From Mycolicibacterium confluentis (lineage in GTDB: Bacteria > Actinomycetota > Actinomycetes > Mycobacteriales > Mycobacteriaceae): a stretch of 64,000 bases of DNA. The notes under the pieces were generated by a model that saw only the letters and a list, made by a program, of their open reading frames with translations, had not been told where the DNA came from and did no database searches. The DNA is taken from the NCBI RefSeq assembly GCF_010729895.1, contig NZ_AP022612.1:2108001-2172000 (forward strand), in the 5' to 3' direction. Made by a program: the position numbers and the translations under genes. Below are positions 34,971 through 44,268 of the stretch, piece by piece (within the stretch, counting starts at the first letter, position 1; each line of letters starts with the position of its first letter).

Positions 34971-35122
34971 CCGTTCGTACCCGCACTGTCGATCGAGGCT
35001 CGAAAGCGGACAGAGGAAAGCACCTCACACGCGCGGGACGCCAAAGACCTACGCGGAACCCGCCACTACAGGGTCGCGTAAGTTCTCAAGAACAAAGTAC
35101 GCAGCAGTCAACGGAAGCGATC

Positions 35123-35380
35123 ATGTCCCAGGATCAGAACACCGACGTTCCACCGAATCACCTCTCCATCGATCCGCGCAGCGACTTCTACAGCGAAGAG
35201 GCGCTCGTCCGCGGTGTGGGTATTCGCTTCAACGGCGCCGAGAAGACCAATGTGCACGAATACGACGTGGCCGAGGGTTGGGTGCGTGTGGAAGTCCCCA
35301 CCGCCAAGGACCGCCGCGGAAACCCGATGGTCGTCAAGCTCAGCGGCACGGTTGAACCTTATTTCCGCGACGCGGAATAG
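35123..35380 (+). CDS. DUF3297 family protein
   Basis: 85 residues, start ATG 35123 after GGAAG. The sequence contains the family block PPNHLSIDPRSDFYSEE, then IRFNG and a C-terminal stretch KLSGTVEPYFRD. The family is widespread among bacteria, of unknown function, and usually monocistronic. No signal peptide or membrane segment. Confidence 0.88.
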   Translation: MSQDQNTDVPPNHLSIDPRSDFYSEEALVRGVGIRFNGAEKTNVHEYDVAEGWVRVEVPTAKDRRGNPMVVKLSGTVEPYFRDAE

Positions 35381-35511
35381 CGGACGGCTCGGGTTACCGC
35401 GTCGGGATCTGTCTGACCGGGGCAATCGTCACCCGAAGAGAGCCGTACGGCTGGCCAGCACCAACTGACGTTGATGTAGCGGCGGCCCTTGGGATGGCCG
35501 GTGGTGTCCAG

Positions 35512-38500
35512 CTACGTGAGCGCTGTCAGGTCGTTGTCGACCCAGTTTCCACCGGCGGCGATGTATAGCTCGTGGACGTGGTTGTCGGCGCTGATGTAGA
35601 AGACGTGTTGGCTGTTGTCGCTGAGCGGGTAGCCGGTCAGGGCGGTGGCTGGGGTTGGTGGTACGGCGCCTGCCAGGGTTGTCAGGTCGTTGTCGTTCCA
35701 GCCTGCTCCGGCGATGAAGAGTTCGTGGACGTGGTTGTCGGTGCCGATGTAGAAGACGTGTTGGCTGTTGTCGCTGAGCGGGTAGCCGGTCAGGGCGGTG
35801 GCTGGGGTTGGTGGTACGGCGCCTGCCAGGGTCGTCAGGTCGTTGTCGTTCCAGCCTGCTCCGGCGATGAAGAGTTCGTGGACGTGGTTGTCGGTGCCGA
35901 TGTAGAAGACGTGTTGGCTGTTGTCGCTGAGTCGGTAGCCGGTCAGGGCGGTGGCTGGGGTTGGTGGTACGGCGCCTGCCAGGGTCGTCAGGTCGTTGTC
36001 GTTCCAGCCTGCTCCGGCGATGAAGAGTTCGTGGACGTGGTTGTCGGTGCCGATGTAGAAGACGTGTTGGCTGTTGTCGCTGAGTCGGTAGCCGGTCAGG
36101 GCGGTGGCTGGGGTTGGTGGTACGGCGCCTGCCAGGGTCGTCAGGTCGTTGTCGTCCCATCGCCCGCCACCGGTGATGAACAGTTCATGGACGTGGTTGT
36201 CGGTGCCGATGTAGAAGACGTGCTTGCTGTCGTCGCTGAGTCGGAAGCCCTCCAGCGCGGTGGCTGGGGTTGGTGGCACGGCCCCGGCCACGGCGGTCAG
36301 GTCGTTGCAGACCCAGCCCTCAGTGGCGGTGAAGTAGAGCTCATAGAGGTCGTTGTCGGTACCGACGAAGAAGACATGCTTGCTGTTGGTGCCGAGCCGG
36401 AAACCGGCCAGGGTGCTGGTGGGGATCGGTGGCACGGCCTCGGCCAGCGTGGTCAGGTCATTGTCGTCCCACCCTGAACCGGCTGTGATGTCGAGTTCGT
36501 GGACGAACTTGTCGGTGCCGATGAAGAAGACATGCTGGCTGTCGTTGCTGAGCGGGTAACCCTCGAGGGCGCTGCCTGCCACCGGCAAGGGCGGCCACGC
36601 AGTACCGCTGACGTTGACCACAACTGGGCCGTTCGGATCGTTGCTGACGATCGTCAGCGTGGCAGACGCCGCCCCTCGGTGGATGGGCTCAAATCGGATC
36701 GGGACCGTGATGGAGTCGCCGCCATCGACGGTGAGGGGGAAGCTGACGACCTGGGGTGCGACGAAGACCGGCGCCGACGACACGATGCCGGTGACGCTCA
36801 GTTGGCATGACCCACGGTTGTTGATGACGAGATCGCGGTCGACGAACCTGCCCAAGCGGACCTCACCGAAGTCACCGTGGTCGGGGACGACCAGCGTCAG
36901 CCTTGGCGCTGGTGCTGTTCCTGACACGACAACGGTTTTGGGGCCCGTCGGGTCGTTGCTCAGCACCGAGATCATTGCTGATTTCGCACCAATACTCGTT
37001 GGCTGGAAGCGAATTGGTGCTTCCAAGACATTTCCGGGCGCGATGACGAGTGGGTACGACAACACGCTGGGAACCAGGAATTCCCCGGAGGATGACGTGA
37101 TGTCCGTGATCGTGACCGGATTGAAGCCGCTGTTGCTCAGATAGAGCACGATGTCTTTGGACGATCCGACGCACACGTTGCCGACGTCCCCGCTATCGGC
37201 GATCACCAACGCCAGCCTCACCAGAACGACGTTCCGCAGCGCGATGTTGTTGTCGTTGGGCACAAGGCGCCAATCCTCGACGGCCTCCCCGATGGTGAAG
37301 TTGTCGATGTTGCTCGGGTCGCCGGCAGCCGATACGACCATCAGCATGCTGTCATGGCCCGACGCGTTTGTCGCCGGCGTCCACGCGAACGGTCCGACCG
37401 TCTTCTCTTCGGAATTGTTGGGCTGCAGCGTTCCGGCTGCCAACTGTGCCGTGGTCATCGGTTGCAGATCGTTTGGCCAGACCAGGCCTGCCGAGGGTTG
37501 GCAGTGGTAGCCCCTCACAATGACGTCGTTCGCGATCGATGTCCCTCGGTTCTTGATTTTCACGTACGCGTAGTTCGTGGTCCCGGCCGGTTCCTGGTGG
37601 CCCGGTAAACCGTCGGGGTTCAGGCGGTTCCACACCGTTGGCGTCTCCCAGTGAACAGGCAGATATTCGTATTCACCGCCTCGGCCATCATCGATGTACA
37701 CGTCGACCGCCGGCGCCGCGCCGCCATTGAGGTTCTGCTCCTCGAAGGACCATTCGAGCACCTTGCCGTAGGCCCCGCCGAACACACCCTCGGACGTCCA
37801 GTCGCCCGCATCTGCAGTGCGGAGCGCGGTGAGGAAGAGCGCGGGCGCACCGGGGTTGCTCATCGGGCTGAGAGTGCCGACCGCCCGCAACATCAAATAG
37901 GCCATATAGCGTGCGGCAAACTCGCGCCGGCTCACGTCCGTCGAATCGCCACCGATGGACCGGTAGACACGGAACATCGTGGTCGACAGGATCTCCTCGC
38001 TCGGATAACCCCCTACGTCCTGGGTACCACCCCAACCCCAACCGTCGGTGACGGCGCGATCCGACCTTCGAGCGACGCTTGGCACAAATGGGGCCAGAAC
38101 GAAACGGTCGATCGCCGCACCGGTGTGCCAGGTGGAGAGGTAGTCATTCAATATCATCGCGAAGCTGTCGCCGGCGCTGTGTGCGAAACCGAAATTGGCG
38201 GTGCCCACGTGGTCGTAGAGGATGCCGTGTCCACCGAGCTCGTGGAGGATGACGCGCCAGTCGGTGGCGATTCCGATCGGATTGGCGGTGTTCCCAGTGT
38301 CTGCGAGCGCATAGCACGCGTGGTCAATACCGTCACCGTCACCGATGCAGTGTGCGTTGACGTTGTCGCCCCCGTCGCCTCGGTAGTCGATATCGACCGG
38401 GAAGGTGGTGCCGTCGAAGTACGTTGCGAGGGGGAATCCGAGGGCGGCTACCAACTCGAAAAATCGATTGTTGTGGTAGTAAGCGTTGACCGCCGCGAAT

Positions 38501-39792
38501 TCGTTGGTGCGAACCTGATAGTCGAAGTCCGAACCCGTCGGTTGCGTGGGCGCGGCGACGGTCAAGGGCTCCAGATCTTGCAGGGTGACGAGGCTGCCCT
38601 GCAGCGATTGGACACCACCCACGGGCGCGTTGAGATTTGGCAGCACGACGTCATCTCGCAGCGGGTCGAGGACTGCGTTGCCTTGGTCGGGCGTGTTGGT
38701 CGCGGTACCGGTGCTCGTGATTGGGTCGTAGGTGAAAACCAGCCCGTTGACACCGGAGGCCAGGGCGCGTGCGTACAAGATGGTGTTCGTCTGCACGTCG
38801 ACCAGCAGGCGCCAGTTCATCCGACTCCCGGCGTAGGGCAATCGGACTATGAGCTCGGCAACGAGGTACCAGGCGTCGTCCTGGATGGTGTCGGGCACCG
38901 GCGGCAATGGCAGTTCCGGCGGCGTTTCGCAAAGCTGCGCACCATGTTTCGCGCCGTCTCGGTCTTGTTGGGGTTGATCCGTCACGCGCTTCGAGTCATC
39001 AAACCGATAGATGAAGAAGCGTCCGCGGATCAGTCGGGGCGTGATGTCTTCGTCGAGCTGATCCGATGCCCTCACTGGCTCAGCGAGGATGTCATCCAGC
39101 AGAGTCGAGCCGTCGCCGCCTGCAGGCTCCGGCGCCGTGTTTCTGCCGCGTCGAGGAATGCTGGGCGTTCTTTCACCAGTCTGAAACAGCCTCTGGTAGC
39201 GCGCCACAGCGGCTCTCGTTGGCAGCTGAGCGTCGATACCCGACTCGCTGCTGTTCGTCATTGCGACGACGCGCGTCGGTTCCTGCTTGACCGTGACGGT
39301 GACACCTGCCGACCACACAGGTGTGTTGAGATACGTTTGGTAGAAGGTGTACGTAGCAGTGTCGAAGAATGATTTCTCCTCGCTGAAGTGATACTCGACG
39401 TCCTGCTGGCGAGGGTCGAAGTACGACACCGGTTCATTGAGGCTTCTGAGTGCCGTCTCGGCGATGTCGAGCTTGGACGCGATCTCGCCGAAATATGCCG
39501 ATGCCGCCTCATCGCCTCGCGCTTCCACTACCGGCCAGTGCTCGTCGTGATTGAGCGCTCTGATCCGGTCGGCATCGTCCACGGTGACGGTGGCTCGAAG
39601 GTCGGCATCGTAAGTGGTTCGCATCGGGCCAGGTGCCACCTGCTTTGTGGCCGCGGAGGACTTCTTCGGCGGCGCAGCTTTTTTGGCCGGTGCCGGTGCC
39701 TTGCGGGCGACGGGAGTCTTCTTGGCAGGAGTCTTCTTAGCTGCGGCCTTCTTAGCCGGCGTCTTCTTGCCGGGAATCTTCTTGGCGGCCAT
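35512..39792 (-). CDS. Chimeric metallopeptidase-like protein with FTP propeptide, ASH domains and seven-repeat propeller
   Basis: 1426 residues, the largest frame in the window. Order of parts: (1) residues 1-52, Lys/Ala/Pro-rich PAKK-type repeats as in histone-H1-like tails, no signal peptide; (2) about 55-190, resembling the fungalysin/thermolysin propeptide (FTP) domain; (3) a peptidase-like core with H517-E-L-G-G-H522 in ILHELGGHGIL and, some 20 residues on, FAHSAGDS; (4) about 735-850, a CARDB-like region; (5) two ASPM/Hydin-like domains, about 855-1060; (6) seven near-identical repeats of 51-52 residues from about 1065 to the end, a likely seven-bladed propeller or lectin. The zinc motif carries an extra Gly compared with HExxH, so catalysis is uncertain. 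Start ATG has AGGGG 8 nt upstream. Isolated gene. Confidence 0.85.
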   Translation of the reverse strand: MAAKKIPGKKTPAKKAAAKKTPAKKTPVARKAPAPAKKAAPPKKSSAATKQVAPGPMRTTYDADLRATVTVDDADRIRALNHDEHWPVVEARGDEAASAYFGEIASKLDIAETALRSLNEPVSYFDPRQQDVEYHFSEEKSFFDTATYTFYQTYLNTPVWSAGVTVTVKQEPTRVVAMTNSSESGIDAQLPTRAAVARYQRLFQTGERTPSIPRRGRNTAPEPAGGDGSTLLDDILAEPVRASDQLDEDITPRLIRGRFFIYRFDDSKRVTDQPQQDRDGAKHGAQLCETPPELPLPPVPDTIQDDAWYLVAELIVRLPYAGSRMNWRLLVDVQTNTILYARALASGVNGLVFTYDPITSTGTATNTPDQGNAVLDPLRDDVVLPNLNAPVGGVQSLQGSLVTLQDLEPLTVAAPTQPTGSDFDYQVRTNEFAAVNAYYHNNRFFELVAALGFPLATYFDGTTFPVDIDYRGDGGDNVNAHCIGDGDGIDHACYALADTGNTANPIGIATDWRVILHELGGHGILYDHVGTANFGFAHSAGDSFAMILNDYLSTWHTGAAIDRFVLAPFVPSVARRSDRAVTDGWGWGGTQDVGGYPSEEILSTTMFRVYRSIGGDSTDVSRREFAARYMAYLMLRAVGTLSPMSNPGAPALFLTALRTADAGDWTSEGVFGGAYGKVLEWSFEEQNLNGGAAPAVDVYIDDGRGGEYEYLPVHWETPTVWNRLNPDGLPGHQEPAGTTNYAYVKIKNRGTSIANDVIVRGYHCQPSAGLVWPNDLQPMTTAQLAAGTLQPNNSEEKTVGPFAWTPATNASGHDSMLMVVSAAGDPSNIDNFTIGEAVEDWRLVPNDNNIALRNVVLVRLALVIADSGDVGNVCVGSSKDIVLYLSNSGFNPVTITDITSSSGEFLVPSVLSYPLVIAPGNVLEAPIRFQPTSIGAKSAMISVLSNDPTGPKTVVVSGTAPAPRLTLVVPDHGDFGEVRLGRFVDRDLVINNRGSCQLSVTGIVSSAPVFVAPQVVSFPLTVDGGDSITVPIRFEPIHRGAASATLTIVSNDPNGPVVVNVSGTAWPPLPVAGSALEGYPLSNDSQHVFFIGTDKFVHELDITAGSGWDDNDLTTLAEAVPPIPTSTLAGFRLGTNSKHVFFVGTDNDLYELYFTATEGWVCNDLTAVAGAVPPTPATALEGFRLSDDSKHVFYIGTDNHVHELFITGGGRWDDNDLTTLAGAVPPTPATALTGYRLSDNSQHVFYIGTDNHVHELFIAGAGWNDNDLTTLAGAVPPTPATALTGYRLSDNSQHVFYIGTDNHVHELFIAGAGWNDNDLTTLAGAVPPTPATALTGYPLSDNSQHVFYIGTDNHVHELFIAGAGWNDNDLTTLAGAVPPTPATALTGYPLSDNSQHVFYISADNHVHELYIAAGGNWVDNDLTALT
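35515..36590 (-). repeat. Seven tandem 153/156-bp coding repeats
   Basis: Measured by the recurring CGTGGACGTG-type block at 35571, 35724, 35877, 36030, 36186, 36342 and 36498: the first three intervals are exactly 153 bp and the last three 156 bp. The four copies nearest the gene's 3' end are almost identical in DNA, those further upstream have diverged. Each encodes a unit with GTDNHVHEL and NDNDLTTLAGAVPPTPATAL. The gradient suggests recent expansion at the 3' end. Confidence 0.95.
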
Positions 39793-40327
39793 GGCGGCTG
39801 CCCCTTTCGCCTATGACAGCGCTTCGCTGACGATTGAGCATGGTGCGCTCAAGTGCCCGCGTTGGAATGCCTCAAAAGCCACCCGCGCCATGCGATCACC
39901 CGCCAAAGCTCGGTGCGTTCGCAGAACTGTGTTGCAATCCCAAGGTCACTTGGACAACCTTGACTTTCCCAGGCTGCCGGGCGCGGGTAACGAGTAGTGC
40001 GCTACCTGAAAGCGGTCAGTCTGGCGATTCGCCTAGTCGGCGGAGTGGGACTGTCACTTCACCCGTGAGTGGCCTGACCGCCCTCGGCGTGGAGATCGCT
40101 GAGTCGACGCGCCATAGCTCCGGCGCCGGAACTCGCCTGACGAACCAAGGTGCGGGCCGGAAGGTGGGGGCCGAATCTTGTTGAGCCGCCGAGGCGCCGG
40201 TGCCAGAATTGGATCATGGAACCGGCTCCACCGAGCCGCAGAACGGCGCGCCACCCCGCGAGCGAAAAGTCAGCCTAGACAGCTCGCGTCGGTCCTCGCG
40301 GCGACGTCGAGCGGAAGTGGAGACATC
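39793..40327. other. Intergenic region between the chimeric gene and the stomatin-like gene
   Basis: 535 nt without a supportable gene; the short frames inside show no recognisable family and poor starts. It should hold the two divergent promoters. One 14-bp palindrome, CCAAGGTCACTTGG (39940-39953), might be an operator. I see no tRNA or mobile-element remnant. Confidence 0.6.
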
Positions 40328-41218
40328 ATGATCACCATGTCCGTGCTGGCGGTTGTCGCCGGTCTGGTCGCACTCCTGGTCGGACAGAACGTTCGCGTCG
40401 TGAAGCAATTTGAACGGGGCGTCGTCTACCGGTTCGGCCGGGTACAGCCACAGGTGCGGGGACCGGGACTCACCATGCTGATCCCCATCGCCGACCGCCT
40501 TCAGAAGGTGAACATGCAGATCATCACGCTGCCGGTGCCCGCCCAGGACGGCATCACCCGTGACAACGTCACCGTCCGGGTGGACGCCGTCATCTACTTC
40601 AAGGTCTCCGACCCGGTGCGGGCGGCGGTCGACGTGCAGGACTACCGGTCGGCGATCGGCCAGGTGGCGCAGACTTCGCTGCGGTCGATCATCGGCAAGA
40701 GCAATCTCGATGACCTGCTGTCCAGCCGGGAGCACCTGAATGAGGGCCTGGAGTTGATGATCGACAGCCCGGCGCTGGGCTGGGGCATCCAGATCGACCG
40801 CGTCGAGATCAAGGACGTGGTGTTGCCGGACTCGATGAAACGCTCGATTGCCCGCCAGGCCGAGGCCGAGCGGGAGCGGCGGGCCCGGGTGATCACCGCC
40901 GACGGTGAACTGCAGGCCTCGGAGAAGCTGGCGCAGGCGGCTGAGGTGATGGCCGACCATCCCGCAGCGCTGCAGCTGCGGCTGCTGGAGACCGTGGTCG
41001 AGGTCGCTGCGGAGAAGAACTCGACCCTGGTGCTGCCGTTCCCTGTCGAGCTGCTCCGGTTCCTGGAACGGTCGACACCCGAATCCGAGCACACCGAGGA
41101 ATCCACCAACCCCGCGTCAGATACGCCGCAGCTGACCGCGCCGAAGGTGCCCGACGATCTGGGTTCGTTGCGGCTGGACGAACGGTTGGTACCCCGGCAC
41201 GCCCGGCTGAATTCGTAG
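40328..41218 (+). CDS. SPFH/Band 7 (stomatin/slipin-like) membrane protein
   Basis: 296 residues. An N-terminal transmembrane segment (MSVLAVVAGLVALLVG) is followed by the Band 7 domain: VVKQFERGVVYRFGRV, GPGLTMLIPIAD, VRVDAVIYFKVSDP, and the coiled-coil part with RQAEAERERRARVITADGE. Slipins form oligomeric membrane microdomain scaffolds. A partner NfeD-type protease gene is not present next to it. The ATG at 40328 follows GTGGAGA. C-terminal 50 residues are Pro/Ser/Glu-rich. Confidence 0.93.
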   Translation: MITMSVLAVVAGLVALLVGQNVRVVKQFERGVVYRFGRVQPQVRGPGLTMLIPIADRLQKVNMQIITLPVPAQDGITRDNVTVRVDAVIYFKVSDPVRAAVDVQDYRSAIGQVAQTSLRSIIGKSNLDDLLSSREHLNEGLELMIDSPALGWGIQIDRVEIKDVVLPDSMKRSIARQAEAERERRARVITADGELQASEKLAQAAEVMADHPAALQLRLLETVVEVAAEKNSTLVLPFPVELLRFLERSTPESEHTEESTNPASDTPQLTAPKVPDDLGSLRLDERLVPRHARLNS

Positions 41219-41343
41219 AGCGCCATCGGCTCGGTTGCGATCAGCGGACGGTTCCACCGGCGCGACCGCACAGAATCTTTCCCCGCGGAGGGGTTCAACC
41301 GGTAGGGCCGGTTGTGCACTCCCTGCGCCCCATCCCGCGGACG

Positions 41344-42117
41344 CTACTGCGCCAAATAGCCCCCGTCGACGGGCAGCACGGCGCCGGTGATGAAAGAGGC
41401 GTCATCGGAAGCGAGGAAGAGGATCGCGCTGGCGACTTCGGCCGGCTCGCCGATGCGGTTCATCGGGTGCGCGGCCTCGACGGTTGCGAGGTATTCCGCG
41501 CCACCCGGCTCCTCCCGCATCTGGCTGACCCGCTCAGTGCTGATCGTTCCGGGGGCGACGGCGTTGACTCTGATGCCCCGGTCGGCCCACTCGACCGCGA
41601 GGTGCTTGGTCAAGCCGGTGGCGACGAACTTGGCCGGCCCGTAAGCCGCCTGCCGCTTCTGCCCGGCCACCCCGGAGATCGACGACAGGCAGACGATGGA
41701 GCCGCCGCCGGTTGGCAGCATTGCCTCGATCCCAAATTTGCATGTGAGGAACATGCCGCGCCCGTCGACAGCCATCACGCCGTCCCAGTCGGCGGTCGTC
41801 ATCTCCTGCACATCGCCAAGCGGAATGATGCCGGCGTTGGCGACCAGAACATCGAGGCGGCCGAAGCGCTCGGCTGCCGCCGCGATCATCCGGCGCGCAT
41901 CGTCCTCGACTGAGACGTCGCCGGTGACTGTCTCGACCTCCGCCCCGGTCTCGCGCAGTTCATCGGCGAGCGCCAACAGCGGCTCGCCCTGGATGTCGGT
42001 CACGACCATCCGCGCGCCCTCGCGCGCGAAGAGCACAGCGGTCGCCCGACCTATGCCGAAGGCGGCCCCGGTGATCACTGCCGATTTTCCGAAGAGTCGT
42101 CCTGGTGCTTGGGTCAC
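41344..42117 (-). CDS. Short-chain dehydrogenase/reductase
   Basis: Classical SDR of 257 residues using NAD(P)H. TGAAFGIGRATA is the cofactor-binding glycine motif, NAG is present in VLVANAGIIP, and the catalytic Ser, Tyr and Lys are in LSSISG and AYGPAKF. The first acidic residue after strand 2 (VVTDIQG) points to NAD as cofactor. GTG at 42117 chosen as start because the homologous region begins there; the frame extends to 42192. Substrate unknown; no neighbouring gene gives a hint. Confidence 0.9.
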   Translation of the reverse strand: MTQAPGRLFGKSAVITGAAFGIGRATAVLFAREGARMVVTDIQGEPLLALADELRETGAEVETVTGDVSVEDDARRMIAAAAERFGRLDVLVANAGIIPLGDVQEMTTADWDGVMAVDGRGMFLTCKFGIEAMLPTGGGSIVCLSSISGVAGQKRQAAYGPAKFVATGLTKHLAVEWADRGIRVNAVAPGTISTERVSQMREEPGGAEYLATVEAAHPMNRIGEPAEVASAILFLASDDASFITGAVLPVDGGYLAQ

Positions 42118-42450
42118 GGGCGTCCGTTCTGTTGTCGTGGCGGTACGTCTCGATGGGGGTGAATTCAGAACGCCGACGATCGTCGGTCGCACGGGTGGAG
42201 TTTCGCAGAGCGGGTGGAGCTTTGAGTCTCATTTGGACTGGTCTGCCGTACTCGGAGGGCTGGATGAGAACGCATCGCGCAGATCGGCGCCGCTGTTCGC
42301 TACGCCCGGCAGCGATGCGGGGACCCGCTCCTGTCGATGGTCCTCATCGTGTCAGTGGGTCCAGCTAGCATTCGGAAACGCACCACCAAGTCGCAGCAAG
42401 CGGGGGTCGGTCGCTGGGGAGGATCGGGGGATTTCGATGGCAGGCACTGG
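42118..42450. other. Intergenic region between SDR and coiled-coil protein genes
   Basis: 333 nt with no supportable gene. A candidate -10 TAGCAT (42366-42371) precedes the plus-strand gene at 42451, without a clear -35. Nothing else recognised. Confidence 0.5.
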
Positions 42451-43242
42451 ATGAGCGGTAAGAGTTCTTCCGACGGAGCAGGCGCGGTGGGCCTCATCGT
42501 CTTCGTCATTGTGCTGATCTCGCTGGTCCCCAAGCCCGTGTGGATAGCGCTTGGCGTCATGGTTGCCCTGTCGGTGATCGGTTGGGTCGTCTACCGCCTC
42601 GTAGATGCCGCCGAGAAGCGTCATGCGGAAGCAGAGGAGCGGGCGCGGGTCGAGCGGGCCAAGCAGGCCGCCGCAGCCAAACGTGAACGCGAAGAACGGG
42701 TCCGAAAGGACAAGCAGCGACGCGTCGACACCCTTGGCAAGGACAATGCCGCGCTGGTCGAGTCCGCTTTGACCGCCGTCAAGCAGGTGGCCGGATCTGA
42801 AGCCGCGCGCGAGGGATGGCTGGGTGATGTCGATTTCAGCGCGGACATCAAAGGCATCACCGACAACTTTGAAAAGGCGCATGCGCTCCGCGGCGTGACG
42901 AGCAAGCTGTCGGCGTTGGATAAACCCAGTGCTGACGACCGCAAGATTCTCGCGGAGGCGAAGAGCACCATCGCGAGTCTGGAACGCGCTGCGATCGAGC
43001 GGGTGGGCTTGATCGGGAAATGCGCCAAGGAAGCACAACTGATCGACAAATCGCTGCGCACCGAACGCGAGGACGCCCGCGTTGCAGAGCAGCGCGCTGA
43101 ATTGCACGGAAAGCTGGCCGCGATGCTCTACGGCATCGAGTCCAGTCCTCCGTCCACGCCCATCGATTCGGCGGTGGAAGCGGTGATGGCCCGCGTGCAG
43201 GCCTATCGGGAGATCAAGAACCAGATCCAACAAGCTCGCTGA
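42451..43242 (+). CDS. Membrane-anchored coiled-coil protein of unknown function
   Basis: 263 residues. After 13 residues come two closely spaced hydrophobic segments (VGLIVFVIVLISLV and VWIALGVMVALSVIGWVVY), then a long, highly charged helix (roughly residues 55-110, rich in Arg, Glu, Ala and Lys) and a second helical region. This suggests a hairpin in the membrane with a cytosolic coiled-coil domain. I recognise no family. ATG at 42451 gives MSGKSSSDG. No obvious operon partner. Confidence 0.7.
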   Translation: MSGKSSSDGAGAVGLIVFVIVLISLVPKPVWIALGVMVALSVIGWVVYRLVDAAEKRHAEAEERARVERAKQAAAAKREREERVRKDKQRRVDTLGKDNAALVESALTAVKQVAGSEAAREGWLGDVDFSADIKGITDNFEKAHALRGVTSKLSALDKPSADDRKILAEAKSTIASLERAAIERVGLIGKCAKEAQLIDKSLRTEREDARVAEQRAELHGKLAAMLYGIESSPPSTPIDSAVEAVMARVQAYREIKNQIQQAR

Positions 43243-43516
43243 ACGCAAGAGATCTGTCGACGCGGAGGCGAGAATGGGCGTATCGGTTGATTCGCCTCTG
43301 TCTCCAATTCCGGCGGCGGAGTTGCTCGACGCTTCCTCTACATGTGGAAATTCGACCGCGCAGCGCTCGAATACGAGGCCGGCGACCCGGACGTGTTCGT
43401 CGAGAACACTCCGTGACAGGTGCGCGCCCGACCATTGCTGCCTGACACCCGACGGAGGAGAATCAGGCCCGACGGCGGCGCCGTCGCGACGCTGCCTCGT
43501 TGTGAGGAGGCAGATT

Positions 43517-44137
43517 GTGTACGCACGAACAACGACCGTCTGGGGGCGGCCGGGATCGATTGACGACGGAATAGCCAGCATCCGGGGGGCGGTGATGCCC
43601 GAGTTGCAGAAGATGCACGGTTTCGTAGGTCTGTCGCTGCTCGCAGACCGCGAGTCAGGGCGGTGCATCGCCACCAGCGCGTGGCAGTCCGAGGACGACA
43701 TGCGCGCCAGCGGACCATTGATCCGAGAGGTGCGTGACCGCGCGGCGCAGACCCTCGGCGGTGCCCCGGAGATTGCCGAATGGGAGATCGCGGTGATGCA
43801 CCGCGATCACGACAGTGCCGAGGGCACGTGCGTGCGGGTTGGCTGGGCCAAGGTTGACCCAGCCCGGATGGATGCGGGTATAGACCTCTTCAAGGATTCG
43901 GTGCTGCCGGCATTCGAGGAACTGGAAGGCCATTGCAGCGCGAGCCTGATGGTGAATCGGCACACCGGTCTGGTGGTGGTGTCGACAGCGTTTGACAGCG
44001 CCGACGCCCTACACAGGACGATGGGGAAGCTGGACACGCTCAGGGACGACACCGTCGCGGAGGCCGGAGCCGAAATGCTGGAGGAATGCGACTTCGAGTT
44101 GGCGATCGCGCACCTGAGGGTTCCTGAACTGGTGTAG
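43517..44137 (+). CDS. Two-domain ABM/ferredoxin-like fold protein
   Basis: 206 residues made of two related halves, each with a dimeric alpha-beta-barrel pattern: first YARTTTVWGRPGSIDDGIAS then MPELQKMHGFVGLSLLAD; second TCVRVGWAKVDPARMDAGID then VLPAFEELEGHCSASLMVN. The antibiotic-biosynthesis-monooxygenase superfamily has this fold. Fused in tandem, the two halves would form an internal dimer. Start is a GTG at 43517 with GAGGAGG 6 nt upstream. Catalytic role not determined. Confidence 0.75.
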   Translation: MYARTTTVWGRPGSIDDGIASIRGAVMPELQKMHGFVGLSLLADRESGRCIATSAWQSEDDMRASGPLIREVRDRAAQTLGGAPEIAEWEIAVMHRDHDSAEGTCVRVGWAKVDPARMDAGIDLFKDSVLPAFEELEGHCSASLMVNRHTGLVVVSTAFDSADALHRTMGKLDTLRDDTVAEAGAEMLEECDFELAIAHLRVPELV

Positions 44138-44268
44138 GCAGCTGACACCGAGACTGCGCCCCGCCGTGACGGCGCCGGACGGAGTATCCGCGCGCTTTCA
44201 GTGGCTTGACCATCACTCAGGGAGCACACTGGTCCCGTATCACCGCGGTCGGTGACAGGGGGACGCGG

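Noticed and set aside
35572-36477. A 301-codon plus-strand frame with regular repeats
   Set aside because: It is the antisense shadow of the propeller repeats; its periodicity comes entirely from the minus-strand gene, and it has no recognisable domain or ribosome-binding site.
35515-36590. Repeat array considered as CRISPR
   Set aside because: Units are 153/156 bp, contiguous, in frame and without unique spacers; no cas genes are nearby.
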